Counted from the stretch's first letter, positions 1-9,963 are shown. The stretch is 38,809 bases of DNA from Pseudomonadota bacterium (GCA_024229515.1 JAAESI010000260.1:1-38809); one strand, 5' to 3'. Notes: generated from the sequence alone by a model not told the origin. Numbers and translations: made by a program.

Positions 1-157
1 ATCGGTTCAAGCAGATCCTCGGCGCCCGCTTGCGCTCACGGTCCGAAGACGGGCAGCAAAGGGAGGCGAGGATCGGGGTGAACATCCTCAATCGAATGAC
101 CGAGTTCGGGATGCCGGAGTCGGTGGCGGTGCGAAGCTGAAGCTTCGGGAGAGTCGC

Positions 158-2062
158 TCAGTGGGGCGATTGGGCCTCGCGGCGAGCCGTGCAACAACGC
201 CACGTGGAGTAGGCGTCTCGTCGGCGCCCCCAGAGGGCGAGCCCGCCCAGCACCAACAACGTCGCCGCCGAGATTCCCTGGCCCAGCCGCTGCGTCCCGG
301 TGCCGGCGTACCAGACGTCGACCACGTGGGGCCCCGCGGGCACCTCGATCTGCACCAGCCCGGTCTCGTCGTGGGTGATCGGCACCTCGGCGCCGTCCAC
401 CGACGCGAGCGTGCCCGGGTACATGAACCAGATCGCCTCCCGCATACCGGCGGTCGGCTGGTCGACGTACCACCGCCGCCACGCTCCGTGCTGCTCCGCG
501 GGGGGCCCCAGGTCGTAGCTCGGGCGGGGGCCGCGGTCGCTTCCGGGCGGTCCCTTCGGGGCCTCCTCCACCGTGTCGGGGAGGTACGCGTCCACACCGT
601 CCGTGATGATGGGGTAGAGGTTCCCCGAGGCGTCGATCAGGTCCATCCGCTGCAGCAGCGTCGGGTCCTCGAACGAGGCAACCTGGATCTCGGTCACGGG
701 GGTCGGGTCCGCCGCCGCCTTGTGGAACGTGCCCAGCATCAACGGCAGCGCCGCCGCCACCACGACCACCGAGCCGACCCGGGCGATGGGCCCCCCTTCG
801 GACTCGAAGTCGACCAGCAGCGAGCCCAGCACCAGCAGGTTGACGATCCCGATCGCCGCGTAGCCGTAGGCGCCCGCCGCGCTCACGTCGATCTGGGCCG
901 CCTGGACCCCCATCCCCAGCAGCGCCAGCGCGCCCACGCCCTTGGCGAACGACAGCAGCCCCCGAGCCTCGATCTCCGCCGCCAGCAGCGCTGCCAGACC
1001 GCCCACGACGATCCCCTCCACCAGCAGCCACCGCCACGGAAACTGGAAGAAGTCGGCCAGCGGCAGCACCGCCCACAGGGGCGTGCTCACGGGCGTGGCC
1101 ATCGCCTCCAGCGCGACGAACGCAGCCAACCAGGGCGCCAGCCGCGCGCGCACCTCGGGCTCGCGCACGGCGAGCACCACGCAGGCGGCGACGATGACCC
1201 AGGCCATCGGGGCGTTGCCCAGCGGCATGCCGTCGTTCCACCCCGACACCGACGTGCCCCACTGGTACCCCGGATCGAACCGCTGCAGCGGACCGACGAA
1301 GTGGTCCCCCCAGTGGAAGGTGAAGACCCCTTCGACCTTCTCGATCATCCGCTCGGTGGAGACGAAGGGACGCTCCACCCACGCCGGCAGGAGGTAGCCG
1401 GCCGCCAGCAGCAGCCCGGCGATGCCGCCGCCCGCGGTTCGCGCGAACCCGGGGAGGTCGCGGGCGTGGAGTTTGGCGAGCCCCAGGACCGCCACGCACC
1501 AGCACGCCATCACGGCCGTGAGCGTGTGACACAGCGCCATCGCGCCCAGCCCGAGGGCCAGCCGCAGGGGCTTGTCCCGAAGGACCGCCGCGAACACCCA
1601 GGGCAGCAACGACGTGGCGAACGCCTCAGCCAGATCCCCGCGGATGTAGACCTGCACGAAGTGCCACTGAAACACCGTCGCCACGGCCCCCGCGAGGCGG
1701 GCCGAGTGCTCGCCGCAGTACGGCTGGAGCAGGTAGCGGGTGCCGAAGAACGTGGAGAGGCAGCCCACCGCCATCGTCAGCTTCAACGCCCCCGCGACCC
1801 CCGCGACGGCCGTCAGCAACCCGGAGATCCAGAACACCAGCGGCGGGTAGAAGACGAAGAAGGGGTAGCCGTAGCCCCAGTAGAAGTCGGGCGCCCACCG
1901 CGGCCACGGCTCCCCCTGGCTCATCTGGGAGGAGAACTCGGCGGTGCGGTAGAGGTAGTTCGTCCCCTCGTGGCCCCCGATCCAGGCGCCCAGCACGAGC
2001 GGCCCGCAGACGACTGCGGTCGATGCGAGCGCGAGCAGGATCAGGGAGATGCGGTCACGCAC
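158..2062 (-). CDS. Polytopic membrane protein, PTPS-related (PF10131-like) family
   Basis: A 634-residue integral membrane protein of unknown reaction. From a GTG start an N-terminal hydrophobic segment (about residues 5-28) is followed by an exoplasmic stretch with the short motifs PRWAPDF and GYGYPFFVFYPP. I recognise these from the '6-pyruvoyl-tetrahydropterin synthase-related' membrane family, which resembles GT-C glycosyltransferase-like proteins and YfhO. Around ten further hydrophobic segments follow up to about residue 450. A soluble, beta-rich C-terminal domain (about 470-600) comes next, then one last membrane segment and an Arg-rich tail. The gene lies 9 bp downstream of the kinase gene on the same strand, so the two are probably cotranscribed. 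An envelope polysaccharide or lipid-linked sugar role is family-level inference only. Confidence 0.7.
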   Translation of the reverse strand: MRDRISLILLALASTAVVCGPLVLGAWIGGHEGTNYLYRTAEFSSQMSQGEPWPRWAPDFYWGYGYPFFVFYPPLVFWISGLLTAVAGVAGALKLTMAVGCLSTFFGTRYLLQPYCGEHSARLAGAVATVFQWHFVQVYIRGDLAEAFATSLLPWVFAAVLRDKPLRLALGLGAMALCHTLTAVMACWCVAVLGLAKLHARDLPGFARTAGGGIAGLLLAAGYLLPAWVERPFVSTERMIEKVEGVFTFHWGDHFVGPLQRFDPGYQWGTSVSGWNDGMPLGNAPMAWVIVAACVVLAVREPEVRARLAPWLAAFVALEAMATPVSTPLWAVLPLADFFQFPWRWLLVEGIVVGGLAALLAAEIEARGLLSFAKGVGALALLGMGVQAAQIDVSAAGAYGYAAIGIVNLLVLGSLLVDFESEGGPIARVGSVVVVAAALPLMLGTFHKAAADPTPVTEIQVASFEDPTLLQRMDLIDASGNLYPIITDGVDAYLPDTVEEAPKGPPGSDRGPRPSYDLGPPAEQHGAWRRWYVDQPTAGMREAIWFMYPGTLASVDGAEVPITHDETGLVQIEVPAGPHVVDVWYAGTGTQRLGQGISAATLLVLGGLALWGRRRDAYSTWRCCTARREAQSPH

Positions 2063-2071
2063 CGGCGGACT

Positions 2072-5027
2072 CTAAGGCAGAGACAGCTTCGCCTCCAACA
2101 TCGCCGCCTCGTCCGCGTCCCGGCCGAGGGCGCGCAGCTGCGCGATCGCCAGCGTGTAGGCGGTCCGCGCCCGGTCCGGGTGCCCCGCCTCGGCCACCAG
2201 TGAAGCCGCCAACCCCGCGACCTTGGCGGTGTCCGGGTCGACCGAACCGGTGGACTTGAGCAACGCGATCCCCGTCGATGCGTGCCGATCCCACGCTTCC
2301 CAGTCCCCATCCGCGGCGACGCAGGGGAGCAGGCAGCAGTGCAGCTCGCCGGCGAGATCCTCCATGTGGCGGCGGGCCAGGGACCCCAGCGTCGCCTCCA
2401 GGCACTGGCGCGCCTCGTCGGAGCGGGCTCGCTCGATGAGCACGACCGAGAGGTTGATCTCCGGGAAGATCGCGTGGGTCGCCCCGATCGCGACGAAGAC
2501 CTCGAGGGCCTCGCGGTAGCCCGCCTCCGCCGCCTCCAGATCGCCTTGCGCGCGCCGCACCTCGGCGAGGATGTTCGCCCCCATGGCCCGGCCCCAGCGC
2601 ACGCCGCCGGCGTCGAACAGCCGCCTCGCCTCCTCGATCGCCTCGACCGCCTCGTCCAACTCGCCGCGGCGCCGGGCGAACTCGGCGAGGCCCAGGAAGC
2701 TGCCCCCCATCACGCTCCGCCAGCAGCGAGCGCGCGAGGCCGTAGTCGCCCGTGTCGACCCGGCGGCGGACTCCATCCAGCAGCGCCTCCAGCGCCTCGC
2801 TCCACTCCCCGGCCCCCACGAGGTGCCGCCCCAGCCGCTCACGGACCTCACGGCCGGTCCGTCCCTCGAGCATGCGGGCACAGGCACGGTGGGTCTGGGG
2901 GAGCTGCCCGGCGTCAGCGGCCCGGAGCACGAGGCACTCGCGGAGCATGCCGTGGGTGAAGCTCCAGCCGCCGCCGGGAAGCGGGGACACGAGGCGCAGA
3001 TCCAGCAGGATGTCGACGAGGTCGGCCGACGCCGACGCTCCCGCCGACGCGCATGCCTCTTCCCAGTCCCGGGCGTCCACCTCCTGGCCCAGCACGGCGG
3101 CGATCTCGAGCCCCCGAGCGGCCTCCGGGGCGGCGGTGGCGAGCAGCCAGTCCACGCGCGCCGACCACTGCTCCCGGAGATCCCGCGGCAGCTCCACCTG
3201 CGCGTCGGCGCGGAGCGCGAGCCCGGTGGGGCCGCGTCGCAGGAGGCCCCGGGCCAGCCAGTCGCCGACCCACTGGACCGCGAACAGGGGGTTCCCCGCG
3301 GTACGCCGCTCCACCTCCCCCGCGAGCGCCGGATCGGGCCCCAGAAGCCCACGTACGAGGCGCGCGCGATGGTCCGCCGCGAGGGGGCCCACCGAGACCA
3401 GGTCGACGACCTCCCGATCGGCCAGGTCGGCCAACACCGCCGCCTCCTCGATGCGATCCGGCAGGGACTCTTCCCGGACGGTCAGGAGAACGCAGAGCGG
3501 CGGCGGCGGTCCCCCCGACCCGTCCAGGACCCAGCGGACGAACTCCAACGACTCCAGCCCGTCGTGGGCGTCGTCGAGGATCAGGACCACGGGCCGGTCG
3601 AGGCTCAAGCGCACGAGGATGCGGCGCACCAGCGCGAACCGCTCCGCGGCGCCCTTGAGCCTCACGGGCGGCAGGTCGGTGAGCCAGTCGTCCTCGTCCC
3701 GGGCCGGCGCGATCAGTTGGAGCATCGCCCCCACGTCGATCGCGTCGTCGGGCGCCGGGAACAGGGACAGAAGCCGCTCCCCCAGCGCCGCCCAGTCCAG
3801 CCCCATGCAGCGGAAGTGGCGGGCGAGCATCGGCGTGAGCCCGTGGTGGGGGCCGGAGGTCGGCCCGTGCAGCGCCTCCAACGTGGTCGCGACCCCCGCT
3901 TCGGCGGCCGTCTCCGCCAGCCACTGCGCGAGCCGGGAGGTCCCCACGCCGGAGGAGCCGCGAAGCAGGCAGACCCGCGTGCCGCCCCCCTCGAGCACCG
4001 CCTGGAGGGACTCCCACAGGGCGGCCCGCTCGGACTCCCGGTCGATCAGGGGGAGCGGGCGGAGGCCGAACAAGCCGGTCCCCGGGGGCTCGATCTCGGC
4101 CGCCGTGCGCGCCACCGGGGAGGCGGGTCCGGGCCGAAGGAACTCCGGCACCGGAGCCCGACGGCGCTTCTGGGAGGCGCCCCGGTCGTCTTCGATGGCG
4201 AGCAGGCCGTGCGCCGCCGCCGCCGCCGTGCGGTACCGATCCGCGGGGTCCTTGCGCACGAGTCGCCGCAGCCAGGGCGTCAGGCCGCTGGGCATGGGCT
4301 CCCGGGGCACGAACGGGGGCGGCTCCTGGGTCAACTGCGCGAGGTACACACGCTTGCCCGTGAGCGCTCCGAACGGAGGCGTCGACGCCGCGAGGGCCCA
4401 GGCGGTGCTGCCCAGCGCGTACAGATCCGTCCACGGCCCGAAGTCGCGCCAGCGGCCGTCGATCTGCTCCGGCGGCATGTAGGCCGGCGTGCCCATGACC
4501 AGCTCGTCGGTGGACTCGGGGAGCTGCCGGTCCAGGGCGTGAGCCAGCCCGAAGTCGCACAGCCGCAGGTCGCGGGGGCTGCGGGAGCCCAGCAGCACGT
4601 TGCCAGGCTTGAGATCGCGGTGGATGACGCCGCGCGCGTGAGCGTGATCGAGGGCGCCCAGCAGGGCGAGCAGGCAGTCCCGCAGCGCCGGCCACGCGAG
4701 GCGACCCCGGTGGCGGTTGAGCGAGCCGCCCGAGGCGAGCTCCATCACGAGGTAGGGGCATCCGGCGGACAGCCCCTCGATGCCGCCGGGGAGCCGGCCG
4801 TGGTCGTGCGCCCGGATGATCGCCGGATGGTCCAGGGCTGCCACCGCCCGCACCTCTTTGCGGAAGGCGTCCCCGAAGACCGGATCGCGGGCGGCCTGGG
4901 GCGTCAGCACCTTGACCGCCACGTCCCGCCCCCGGGAGGGGTCCTCGGCCCGCCAGACCTCGCCCATGCCGCCCCGACCGATCGGTTCGTGCAGCAGCAG
5001 GCCGCCAAGGGGAAGAGACGAGTCCAC
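2072..5027 (-). CDS. Ser/Thr protein kinase-ATPase-TPR protein, interrupted by an apparent frameshift
   Basis: The N-terminal kinase domain (about 1-275, GTG start) has the glycine loop GRGGMGEVW (17-25), Lys39, catalytic HRDLKPGN (Asp138), DFG (158-160) and a PPE motif in the activation segment. A STAND/AAA-type ATPase follows, with Walker A GSSGVGTS (357-364) and Walker B LILDDAH. A TPR-like helical region forms the C-terminus. This kinase-ATPase-TPR layout is common in Myxococcota signalling proteins. The reading frame breaks at a G6 run on the coding strand (plus-strand C run 2703-2708, near codon 773). Removing one G joins the upstream frame to a well-formed helical-repeat tail ending at 2072 and gives 984 residues. 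Left uncorrected, the frame runs to 2055 through Gly/Arg-rich low-quality sequence. It is either a homopolymer sequencing error or a true C-terminal lesion. The kinase domain itself is intact. Confidence 0.85.
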
Positions 5028-5132
5028 GGCCCGCCCTAGGGTTCCCGGCCCAGAGCGGGGTGGATCACGGCGCGGACCTCCGGCTCCTCCTCGTTCGCGA
5101 CCTCGGTGCCGGGTTGCATGGACCGCACCTTA

Positions 5133-5165
5133 GCGAAGCCGCCCGCCGGGGAACCCCGGCTTCGC
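5133..5165. repeat. 9-bp perfect inverted repeat in a divergent intergenic region
   Basis: GCGAAGCCG (5133-5141) and CGGCTTCGC (5157-5165) are exact reverse complements separated by 15 bp. The spacer region also contains the palindrome GCCGGGGAACCCCGGC. The element sits between the divergent kinase gene (start 5027) and the hypothetical gene (start 5181), ending 15 bp before the latter's ATG. It could be an operator or a 5'-leader hairpin. There is no T-run, so it is not an intrinsic terminator. Confidence 0.4.
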
Positions 5166-5180
5166 GTGTAGGCTTTGCCC

Positions 5181-5651
5181 ATGTCGACCTCGGATGTCTG
5201 GACGACCGACCGCGTGGCCGATCGGGTCCGCCAGGAGCTGGCCCGGACCCCCACGGCCGATGCGCTCGGGGCCGCGGCCCGCGAGCTCCGCGACGCCGGC
5301 GTGGGGCAGGCCCTGCTGTACGACGGGTTCACGGTGGTTCTGGTCGAGGCGCAGGACGACGAGGTCCACTACGACGCGATCGCCGACACCCTGGACTGCA
5401 TCCACAGCGGCCCCTGGGCCAAGGGCCGCGCGCTCTTCGCCGGTGACTACGAGGAGCTTCGTACCGCCGCCGAAGCGGCGGGGCTCCCCCTGATCGCCCA
5501 CGAGGCGGATCTGGACGCCGCGGACCGGATCCTCGCCCTCCCCAGCGACGCCCGGTCCCCCTTCGATGGGCACCTCCTGGACTGGTCCAGGGACACGAGC
5601 TGGCCCGTGGCCCAACGGATCGCTTCGACAGATCCCGAGGCCGCGCGCTAG
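5181..5651 (+). CDS. Hypothetical acidic protein, 156 residues
   Basis: I do not recognise a family. The protein is acidic, soluble and predicted mixed alpha/beta, with no signal peptide or membrane segment. It contains an AQDDEVHYDAIADTLD stretch and an Asp/Ala-rich C-terminal half. The ATG at 5181 is preferred to an in-frame TTG at 5175. It is convergent with flhB: the two stop codons overlap in the palindrome CTAG (5648-5651). Codon use is like the neighbours (strong G/C third positions), which supports it being a real gene. Function unknown. Confidence 0.65.
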   Translation: MSTSDVWTTDRVADRVRQELARTPTADALGAAARELRDAGVGQALLYDGFTVVLVEAQDDEVHYDAIADTLDCIHSGPWAKGRALFAGDYEELRTAAEAAGLPLIAHEADLDAADRILALPSDARSPFDGHLLDWSRDTSWPVAQRIASTDPEAAR

Positions 5652-6727
5652 CCGGCGCGGCGCTCGCGGAGCTTGTAGACGAACGCCAGGACCTCGGCGA
5701 CGGCCTCGTACAGGTTCGCCGGCACGTACTCGCCCTCCTTGCAGTCGGCGTACAGGCCGCGCGCCAGGGGGCGGTTCTCGATCCGGGGCACGCCGTTGCT
5801 GCGGGCGATGTCCTTGATCAGCTTCGCCCGCGCATCCACGCCCCGGGCGACGACCATCGGCGGGCCGTCCTGGCCCATCTCGTACTTGATCGCGACGGCG
5901 TAGTGAGTCGGGTTGACGACCACGACGGTGGCTTCGCTGACCTCCGCCATGAGCCGGTTGCGGCTCATCTCGGACATGATCCGGCGGACCCGCGCCTTCA
6001 TGTAGGGGTCGCCTTCGCTCTCCTTGTTCTCCTCTTTGACCTCCTGCAGCGTCATCCGCATCTTCTTGAGGAGCTGCCACTTGGCGAACATGTAGTCGGC
6101 GATGCCGAGGAAGAGCATGGCCAGAAGGCAGAAGAGCATCAGCCGGATGATGACGCCGGCGGTCCAGCCGACGGAGTCGCGCAGGGACGAACTCGCCAGC
6201 TCCACCAGGCCGCCGGCGTACGCCTGGGCGATCTTGTAGCCGACAGCCGCGATGACGGTGACCTTGGCCATCGCCTTGAGCCACTCGAACACCGCCTGCA
6301 TCGAGAACAGCTTCTGCTTGAGGCCGTTGATCGGGTTGAGCTTGTTGGGATCGGGCTCCAGCGGCTTCCAACTCCACACCAGGCCGACCTGCGCGATGGC
6401 CAACAGCAGGCCCGCGATCATGCCCGCGAGCACGATCGGCCCCGACATCCACAGCGTGTTCTTCAGGCCCAGCTTCATGAGCCCGTAGGGGTCGGCGAGG
6501 AACAGATCGGAGTTGGCGGGGGCGACGCCAAGAAACTGACGCGCGAGGTCCTCGCACGCCGAGATGATGGCCGGGGTCCACGCGAACATCGCCAGCCCGA
6601 CCGCCAGGAGCACGCCCGTGGAGGCGAGGTCGCGGCTCTGGGCGACCCGCCCCTTCTCGCGGAAGTCCTTCCGACGTTTGTCGGTTGGTTCTTCTGTTTT
6701 GTCTTGTCCCTTGTCTTCGTCCGACAT
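5648..6727 (-). CDS. flhB: Flagellar-type export switch protein FlhB
   Basis: FlhB/SctU-family component of the type III export gate, which switches substrate specificity after self-cleavage. The 359-residue protein starts with the typical charged motif (TEEPTDKRRKDFREKG, residues 11-26) and has four hydrophobic segments (about 35-55, 92-118, 152-172, 187-212). A basic linker leads to the cytosolic domain with the autocleavage site NPTH (Asn272; Salmonella FlhB Asn269), followed by YAVAIKYE. The length is close to flagellar FlhB. It is the last gene of fliO/P-fliQ-fliR-flhB, 1 bp after fliR. Flagellar rather than injectisome assignment rests on the FliO-like domain encoded at the head of the operon. 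Confidence 0.93.
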   Translation of the reverse strand: MSDEDKGQDKTEEPTDKRRKDFREKGRVAQSRDLASTGVLLAVGLAMFAWTPAIISACEDLARQFLGVAPANSDLFLADPYGLMKLGLKNTLWMSGPIVLAGMIAGLLLAIAQVGLVWSWKPLEPDPNKLNPINGLKQKLFSMQAVFEWLKAMAKVTVIAAVGYKIAQAYAGGLVELASSSLRDSVGWTAGVIIRLMLFCLLAMLFLGIADYMFAKWQLLKKMRMTLQEVKEENKESEGDPYMKARVRRIMSEMSRNRLMAEVSEATVVVVNPTHYAVAIKYEMGQDGPPMVVARGVDARAKLIKDIARSNGVPRIENRPLARGLYADCKEGEYVPANLYEAVAEVLAFVYKLRERRAG

Positions 6728-6728
6728 G

Positions 6729-7508
6729 TCAGCTGCCCACCATCGACAGCATGAGAGATCGGAGCCCGTCGCCGTACGTGAGGACCGCAGCGGCGAGGGC
6801 GGGGATGGAGACGGCGATGGCGAGCATGCCGGCGGCAGCGTTGGCGGGCAGGCCGACGCTGAAGTAGATGTTCATCTGCTGGGCGAAGCGGGTCACCAAC
6901 GCGGCGATGATGTTCAGCACGAGCACCGCGGCGACGACCGGCATGGAGATGCGCATGCCGTCGCGCAGGATCGAGTCCATCACCTCCGACATCTGGGATC
7001 CGGCCAGGACCGACAGCGCGCCACGCCCCGCGGGGGCGGCCTCGAAGCTGTCGTGCAGCCCCAGCAGGATCTGGTGGTGGAGGTTCAGCGACAAGAAGAT
7101 GAGGAAGCCGCCGGCCTGCACCAGCCGGGTGGTGATGACCTGCTGGCTGTTGGTCAGCGGGTCGAACTGCATGGCGATGGCGAGCTGGGCGTTGACGCCG
7201 ACGAACGTGCCGACGATGTCCAGCAGCGCCATCACGAGCGTGGCCGCGAACCCCATCGCCCCGCCCAGCAGCAGCTCCGACAGCAACGCCAGCGCCAGCG
7301 GCCCCGCGTCCCAGGTGACGGCGGTCACGTCCACCCCCACGGCGGGGGCGATGACGATGCTGAGCCCGATCGCGAGCACCATGCGCACAGGCACCGGCAC
7401 GGTGGAGGCCGACACCAGGGGCGCGGTCTGCAGCACCCCGCCGATGCGCGCGAACGCCATCAGCAGGACGAACAGCTCCGGTCCAACCTGGAGGTCGATC
7501 CCCAGCAT
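6729..7508 (-). CDS. fliR: Flagellar-type export gate protein FliR
   Basis: FliR/SctT membrane subunit of the type III export gate, which joins FliP and FliQ in the export-gate complex. The protein is 259 residues with about six hydrophobic segments. Family features include the N-terminal LLMAFARIGG region and the NAQLAIAMQFDP stretch. I chose the ATG at 7508 because it gives the usual family length. The frame stays open upstream to a TTG at 7610, but that part is Arg-rich and not FliR-like. About 160 bp (7509-7668) separate it from fliQ. I see no gene there and no convincing ribosome binding site at 7508, so the start is less certain than the identity. Confidence 0.9.
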   Translation of the reverse strand: MLGIDLQVGPELFVLLMAFARIGGVLQTAPLVSASTVPVPVRMVLAIGLSIVIAPAVGVDVTAVTWDAGPLALALLSELLLGGAMGFAATLVMALLDIVGTFVGVNAQLAIAMQFDPLTNSQQVITTRLVQAGGFLIFLSLNLHHQILLGLHDSFEAAPAGRGALSVLAGSQMSEVMDSILRDGMRISMPVVAAVLVLNIIAALVTRFAQQMNIYFSVGLPANAAAGMLAIAVSIPALAAAVLTYGDGLRSLMLSMVGS

Positions 7509-7668
7509 CAGGAGCGCGGTTGGCTCCCCCGGACCGAGGCGCGCGAGGCGGAACCGGCCGAGGTCGAGGCGGAAGGACGACGCGCATCGGACATGCGCGA
7601 GGACGACCAACGAGGAGATCGGCCGGAGGCGCCCGCGCGGCGACGGGAGGGGGAGTGAACCTCGCTCC

Positions 7669-7941
7669 TCACAGCGCGCCGCCTCGGCTGACGAGGTCGA
7701 AGATGGCGTAGGTGAAGCGGGCGATCGTGTCGAGCATGAAGCTGGCGAAGAGCACCACGCCGGCGAACACGGCGAGCATCTTCGGCACGAACACCAGGGT
7801 CATCTCCTGGATCTGCGTGGCCGCCTGGACGATCGACACGATGAGGCCGACGGCCATCGACACGAACAGCAGCGGAGCGGCGAGGTACAGCGTGGTGCGC
7901 ACGCTCTCCTGGACCAGGGCAACGATGAAGTCAGAGGTCAT
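7669..7941 (-). CDS. fliQ: Flagellar-type export gate protein FliQ
   Basis: FliQ/SctS, 90 residues, the usual length. It has two hydrophobic hairpin helices (about 17-40 and 52-75) linked by the conserved polar loop TQIQEMTLVFVPK. It forms the outer spiral of the export gate with FliP and FliR. It lies 9 bp downstream of the fliO/P fusion and upstream of fliR, the canonical gene order. Confidence 0.93.
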   Translation of the reverse strand: MTSDFIVALVQESVRTTLYLAAPLLFVSMAVGLIVSIVQAATQIQEMTLVFVPKMLAVFAGVVLFASFMLDTIARFTYAIFDLVSRGGAL

Positions 7942-7950
7942 GGCGGAGGC

Positions 7951-9963
7951 CTACGCGAAGCCCGCGACCAAGCTGCCCACGAGCAGGTTCCAGCCGTCCA
8001 CGAAGACGAACAGGAGCAGCTTGAAGGGCAGCGAGATCACGATGGGGGGGAGGACCATCATGCCCATCGCCAGGAGGACGGTGGCCACGACGAGGTCGAT
8101 GATCAGGAAGGGGATGTAGATGAGGAAGCCGATCTGAAACGCGGTCTTCAGCTCGCTGATCATGAACGCCGGCACGAGGGCCCGGGTGGGCACGTCAGCG
8201 CGGGTCTCGGGGCGGCTGGAGTGGGACATCTGGAGCATCAGCGCCAGGTCCTTCTCGCGGGTGTTGCGCATCATGAAGTCGCGCATCGGACCCATCGCCG
8301 CGGTCAGCGCCTGGCCTTCGGTCATCATCCCGTCGAAGTACGGCTCCACCGCCACGTCGTTGACGCGGTCGAAGGTCGGCGCCATCACGAACCAGGTCAG
8401 GAACAGCGCGAGGCCGACCAGCACCTGGTTGGGCGGGGCCTGCTGGACGCCGACGGCCTGGCGGAGCAGGCCGAAGACCACGATGAGCCGCGTGAACGAC
8501 GTCATCGACAGCACGATGGCGGGGGCGATGGCCAGCAGCGAGAGCGTGACCAGCAGCTTGACCGCGGTGGAGGCGCCGGCGCCGCCGGTGACCGCGTCGC
8601 CCAGCTCGTTGGCGCCCAGGTCGATCATCAGGCTGCCGTCCTGGGCCATCGCCTCGGGGGCGAAGCCGAACAGCGCCAGGGTGCCCAGGGAGATGAGGCC
8701 GCTCAGCACGGCGCGGGGGAGGCGGCGGCGGGGACGCTCGTCCGCCTCGGGGGCGGCGCTGTCGGTGCCGGTGCGGCCCAGGGTGGCGAGGCGGGCGGGG
8801 CGGTCATCGCGGACCTGCATCGTCTCCCGGCCGCGGGCGGCGCGGAGCTGGGCGAGCACGGTCTCGGCGGCGTGCGCGGCCTGCTCGTCGAGGTCGGCGT
8901 CGGCGTTGTGAGCGATGCGCTCCTTCTCGTCGGCGGTGGCGCCTTCCATCCACCACGGGTCGTCGTCGGCTTCGTCCTCTTCGATCGCCGTGGGCGCCTC
9001 GGGGGCGGGGTCGGCGGTGCGCTGCCACGCGGCCATCAACTGGGCGGCGTTGGGGAGCGCGGCCGGCGCGGGGGCCGCATCGCCGGCGACGGGGAGCGCC
9101 TCGGCGATGGCCTCGGGGGCACCGGCGGGGAAGAGCGCGTCCAGGCTGGAGGGGACCGCGCCGGTAGCGGCGAGGGCGGGCGCGGTGGTTTCGGCGGAGC
9201 TCCAGGAGTGCAGGACGTCCATGCGCCCCTGGCTCACGCCGACGAGGAGGCGGGCGCCGTCGACTTCGAGGACGACGACCCGCTGGCCCGCGCCGACACT
9301 CGCCGTCGATCGCACGTCGATCGTGGGGCCAGAGTCGCGACGCGCACCGAGGTTCCCGGAGCGGAGCCGCTCCAGGAGGATGACCCGGGTCTTGGGGTGG
9401 ACGAGCAGTCCAGCCACCAGGAACAGGCCGAAGATCAGCGCGGCGGTAGCGCGCGCCAGGGGATTGACAGCCGCGGTCTCGCCGGGCGTCGGGATGCTGA
9501 CATCGTCAGCCGTAGCGGCCAACGGGGTGCCATCGAGGCGGGCCAGGAGGCTGGCCGGGAGCAGCTCGGCCTCGGCGGTAGCAACATCCGCCGCAACGGC
9601 GGAGGCGGAGGGGGGGAGGTTGGCGGGCGCGGCCGTCTTGGCCGGCCCGTCCAACGGCGCCGTCGTGGCAGTCGCGGGGGCCGAGGGTCCATCCTCGGGC
9701 TGATCCTCGCGCACGATGGCCGTCGTGGCCGCCGCGTGTCCCTCCGCTGTCTTGTTGCTGACGGCCGTCCTGGCCGTGGCGCGTCCTGCAGGAGTCGAGG
9801 TCGTCTTGACCTCCCCCCGAACCGCTTCCGGTTCCATCGCCACCATGGCGTCCTGAACCGCGGGAGGCGGGACAGGCTCTCCACCCTCATCGGCGGCGTA
9901 CGCGACGCCGGTGATGCAAGCGAGGAGGAGGGTGGCGGCGATGTGGGGGGCCATCGTTGGCAT
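7951..9963 (-). CDS. fliP: FliO-FliP fusion protein of the flagellar-type export gate
   Basis: A 670-residue protein more than twice the size of FliP (about 250). Residues 1-23 form a signal peptide (AYA|A). An Ala/Pro/Thr-rich linker follows. A FliO-like unit comes next: one membrane segment (about 172-188) and a short beta domain with VVVLEVDGARLLVGVS (229-244). A second acidic linker (about 255-405) leads to full-length FliP. That part begins with its own signal-peptide-like segment (about 414-440, ending AMA|Q), then the signature TSFTRLIVVFGLLRQ and PPNQVLVGLALF near 488-522, and the C-terminal ISELKTAFQIGFLI and LPP..ISLPFK motifs (602-650). It is a direct fusion of the normally adjacent fliO and fliP. 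The retained internal signal sequence suggests cleavage after translation (inference). It heads the export-gate operon. Confidence 0.88.
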   Translation of the reverse strand: MPTMAPHIAATLLLACITGVAYAADEGGEPVPPPAVQDAMVAMEPEAVRGEVKTTSTPAGRATARTAVSNKTAEGHAAATTAIVREDQPEDGPSAPATATTAPLDGPAKTAAPANLPPSASAVAADVATAEAELLPASLLARLDGTPLAATADDVSIPTPGETAAVNPLARATAALIFGLFLVAGLLVHPKTRVILLERLRSGNLGARRDSGPTIDVRSTASVGAGQRVVVLEVDGARLLVGVSQGRMDVLHSWSSAETTAPALAATGAVPSSLDALFPAGAPEAIAEALPVAGDAAPAPAALPNAAQLMAAWQRTADPAPEAPTAIEEDEADDDPWWMEGATADEKERIAHNADADLDEQAAHAAETVLAQLRAARGRETMQVRDDRPARLATLGRTGTDSAAPEADERPRRRLPRAVLSGLISLGTLALFGFAPEAMAQDGSLMIDLGANELGDAVTGGAGASTAVKLLVTLSLLAIAPAIVLSMTSFTRLIVVFGLLRQAVGVQQAPPNQVLVGLALFLTWFVMAPTFDRVNDVAVEPYFDGMMTEGQALTAAMGPMRDFMMRNTREKDLALMLQMSHSSRPETRADVPTRALVPAFMISELKTAFQIGFLIYIPFLIIDLVVATVLLAMGMMVLPPIVISLPFKLLLFVFVDGWNLLVGSLVAGFA

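Noticed and set aside
2703..2708. Programmed ribosomal frameshift in the kinase gene
   Set aside because: I see no stimulatory structure or in-frame stop arrangement that would favour it, and a G-run indel explains it more simply.
7509..7668. Extra N-terminal coding sequence of fliR from a TTG at 7610
   Set aside because: The added residues are Arg-rich and unlike FliR, and the ATG at 7508 gives the usual family length.
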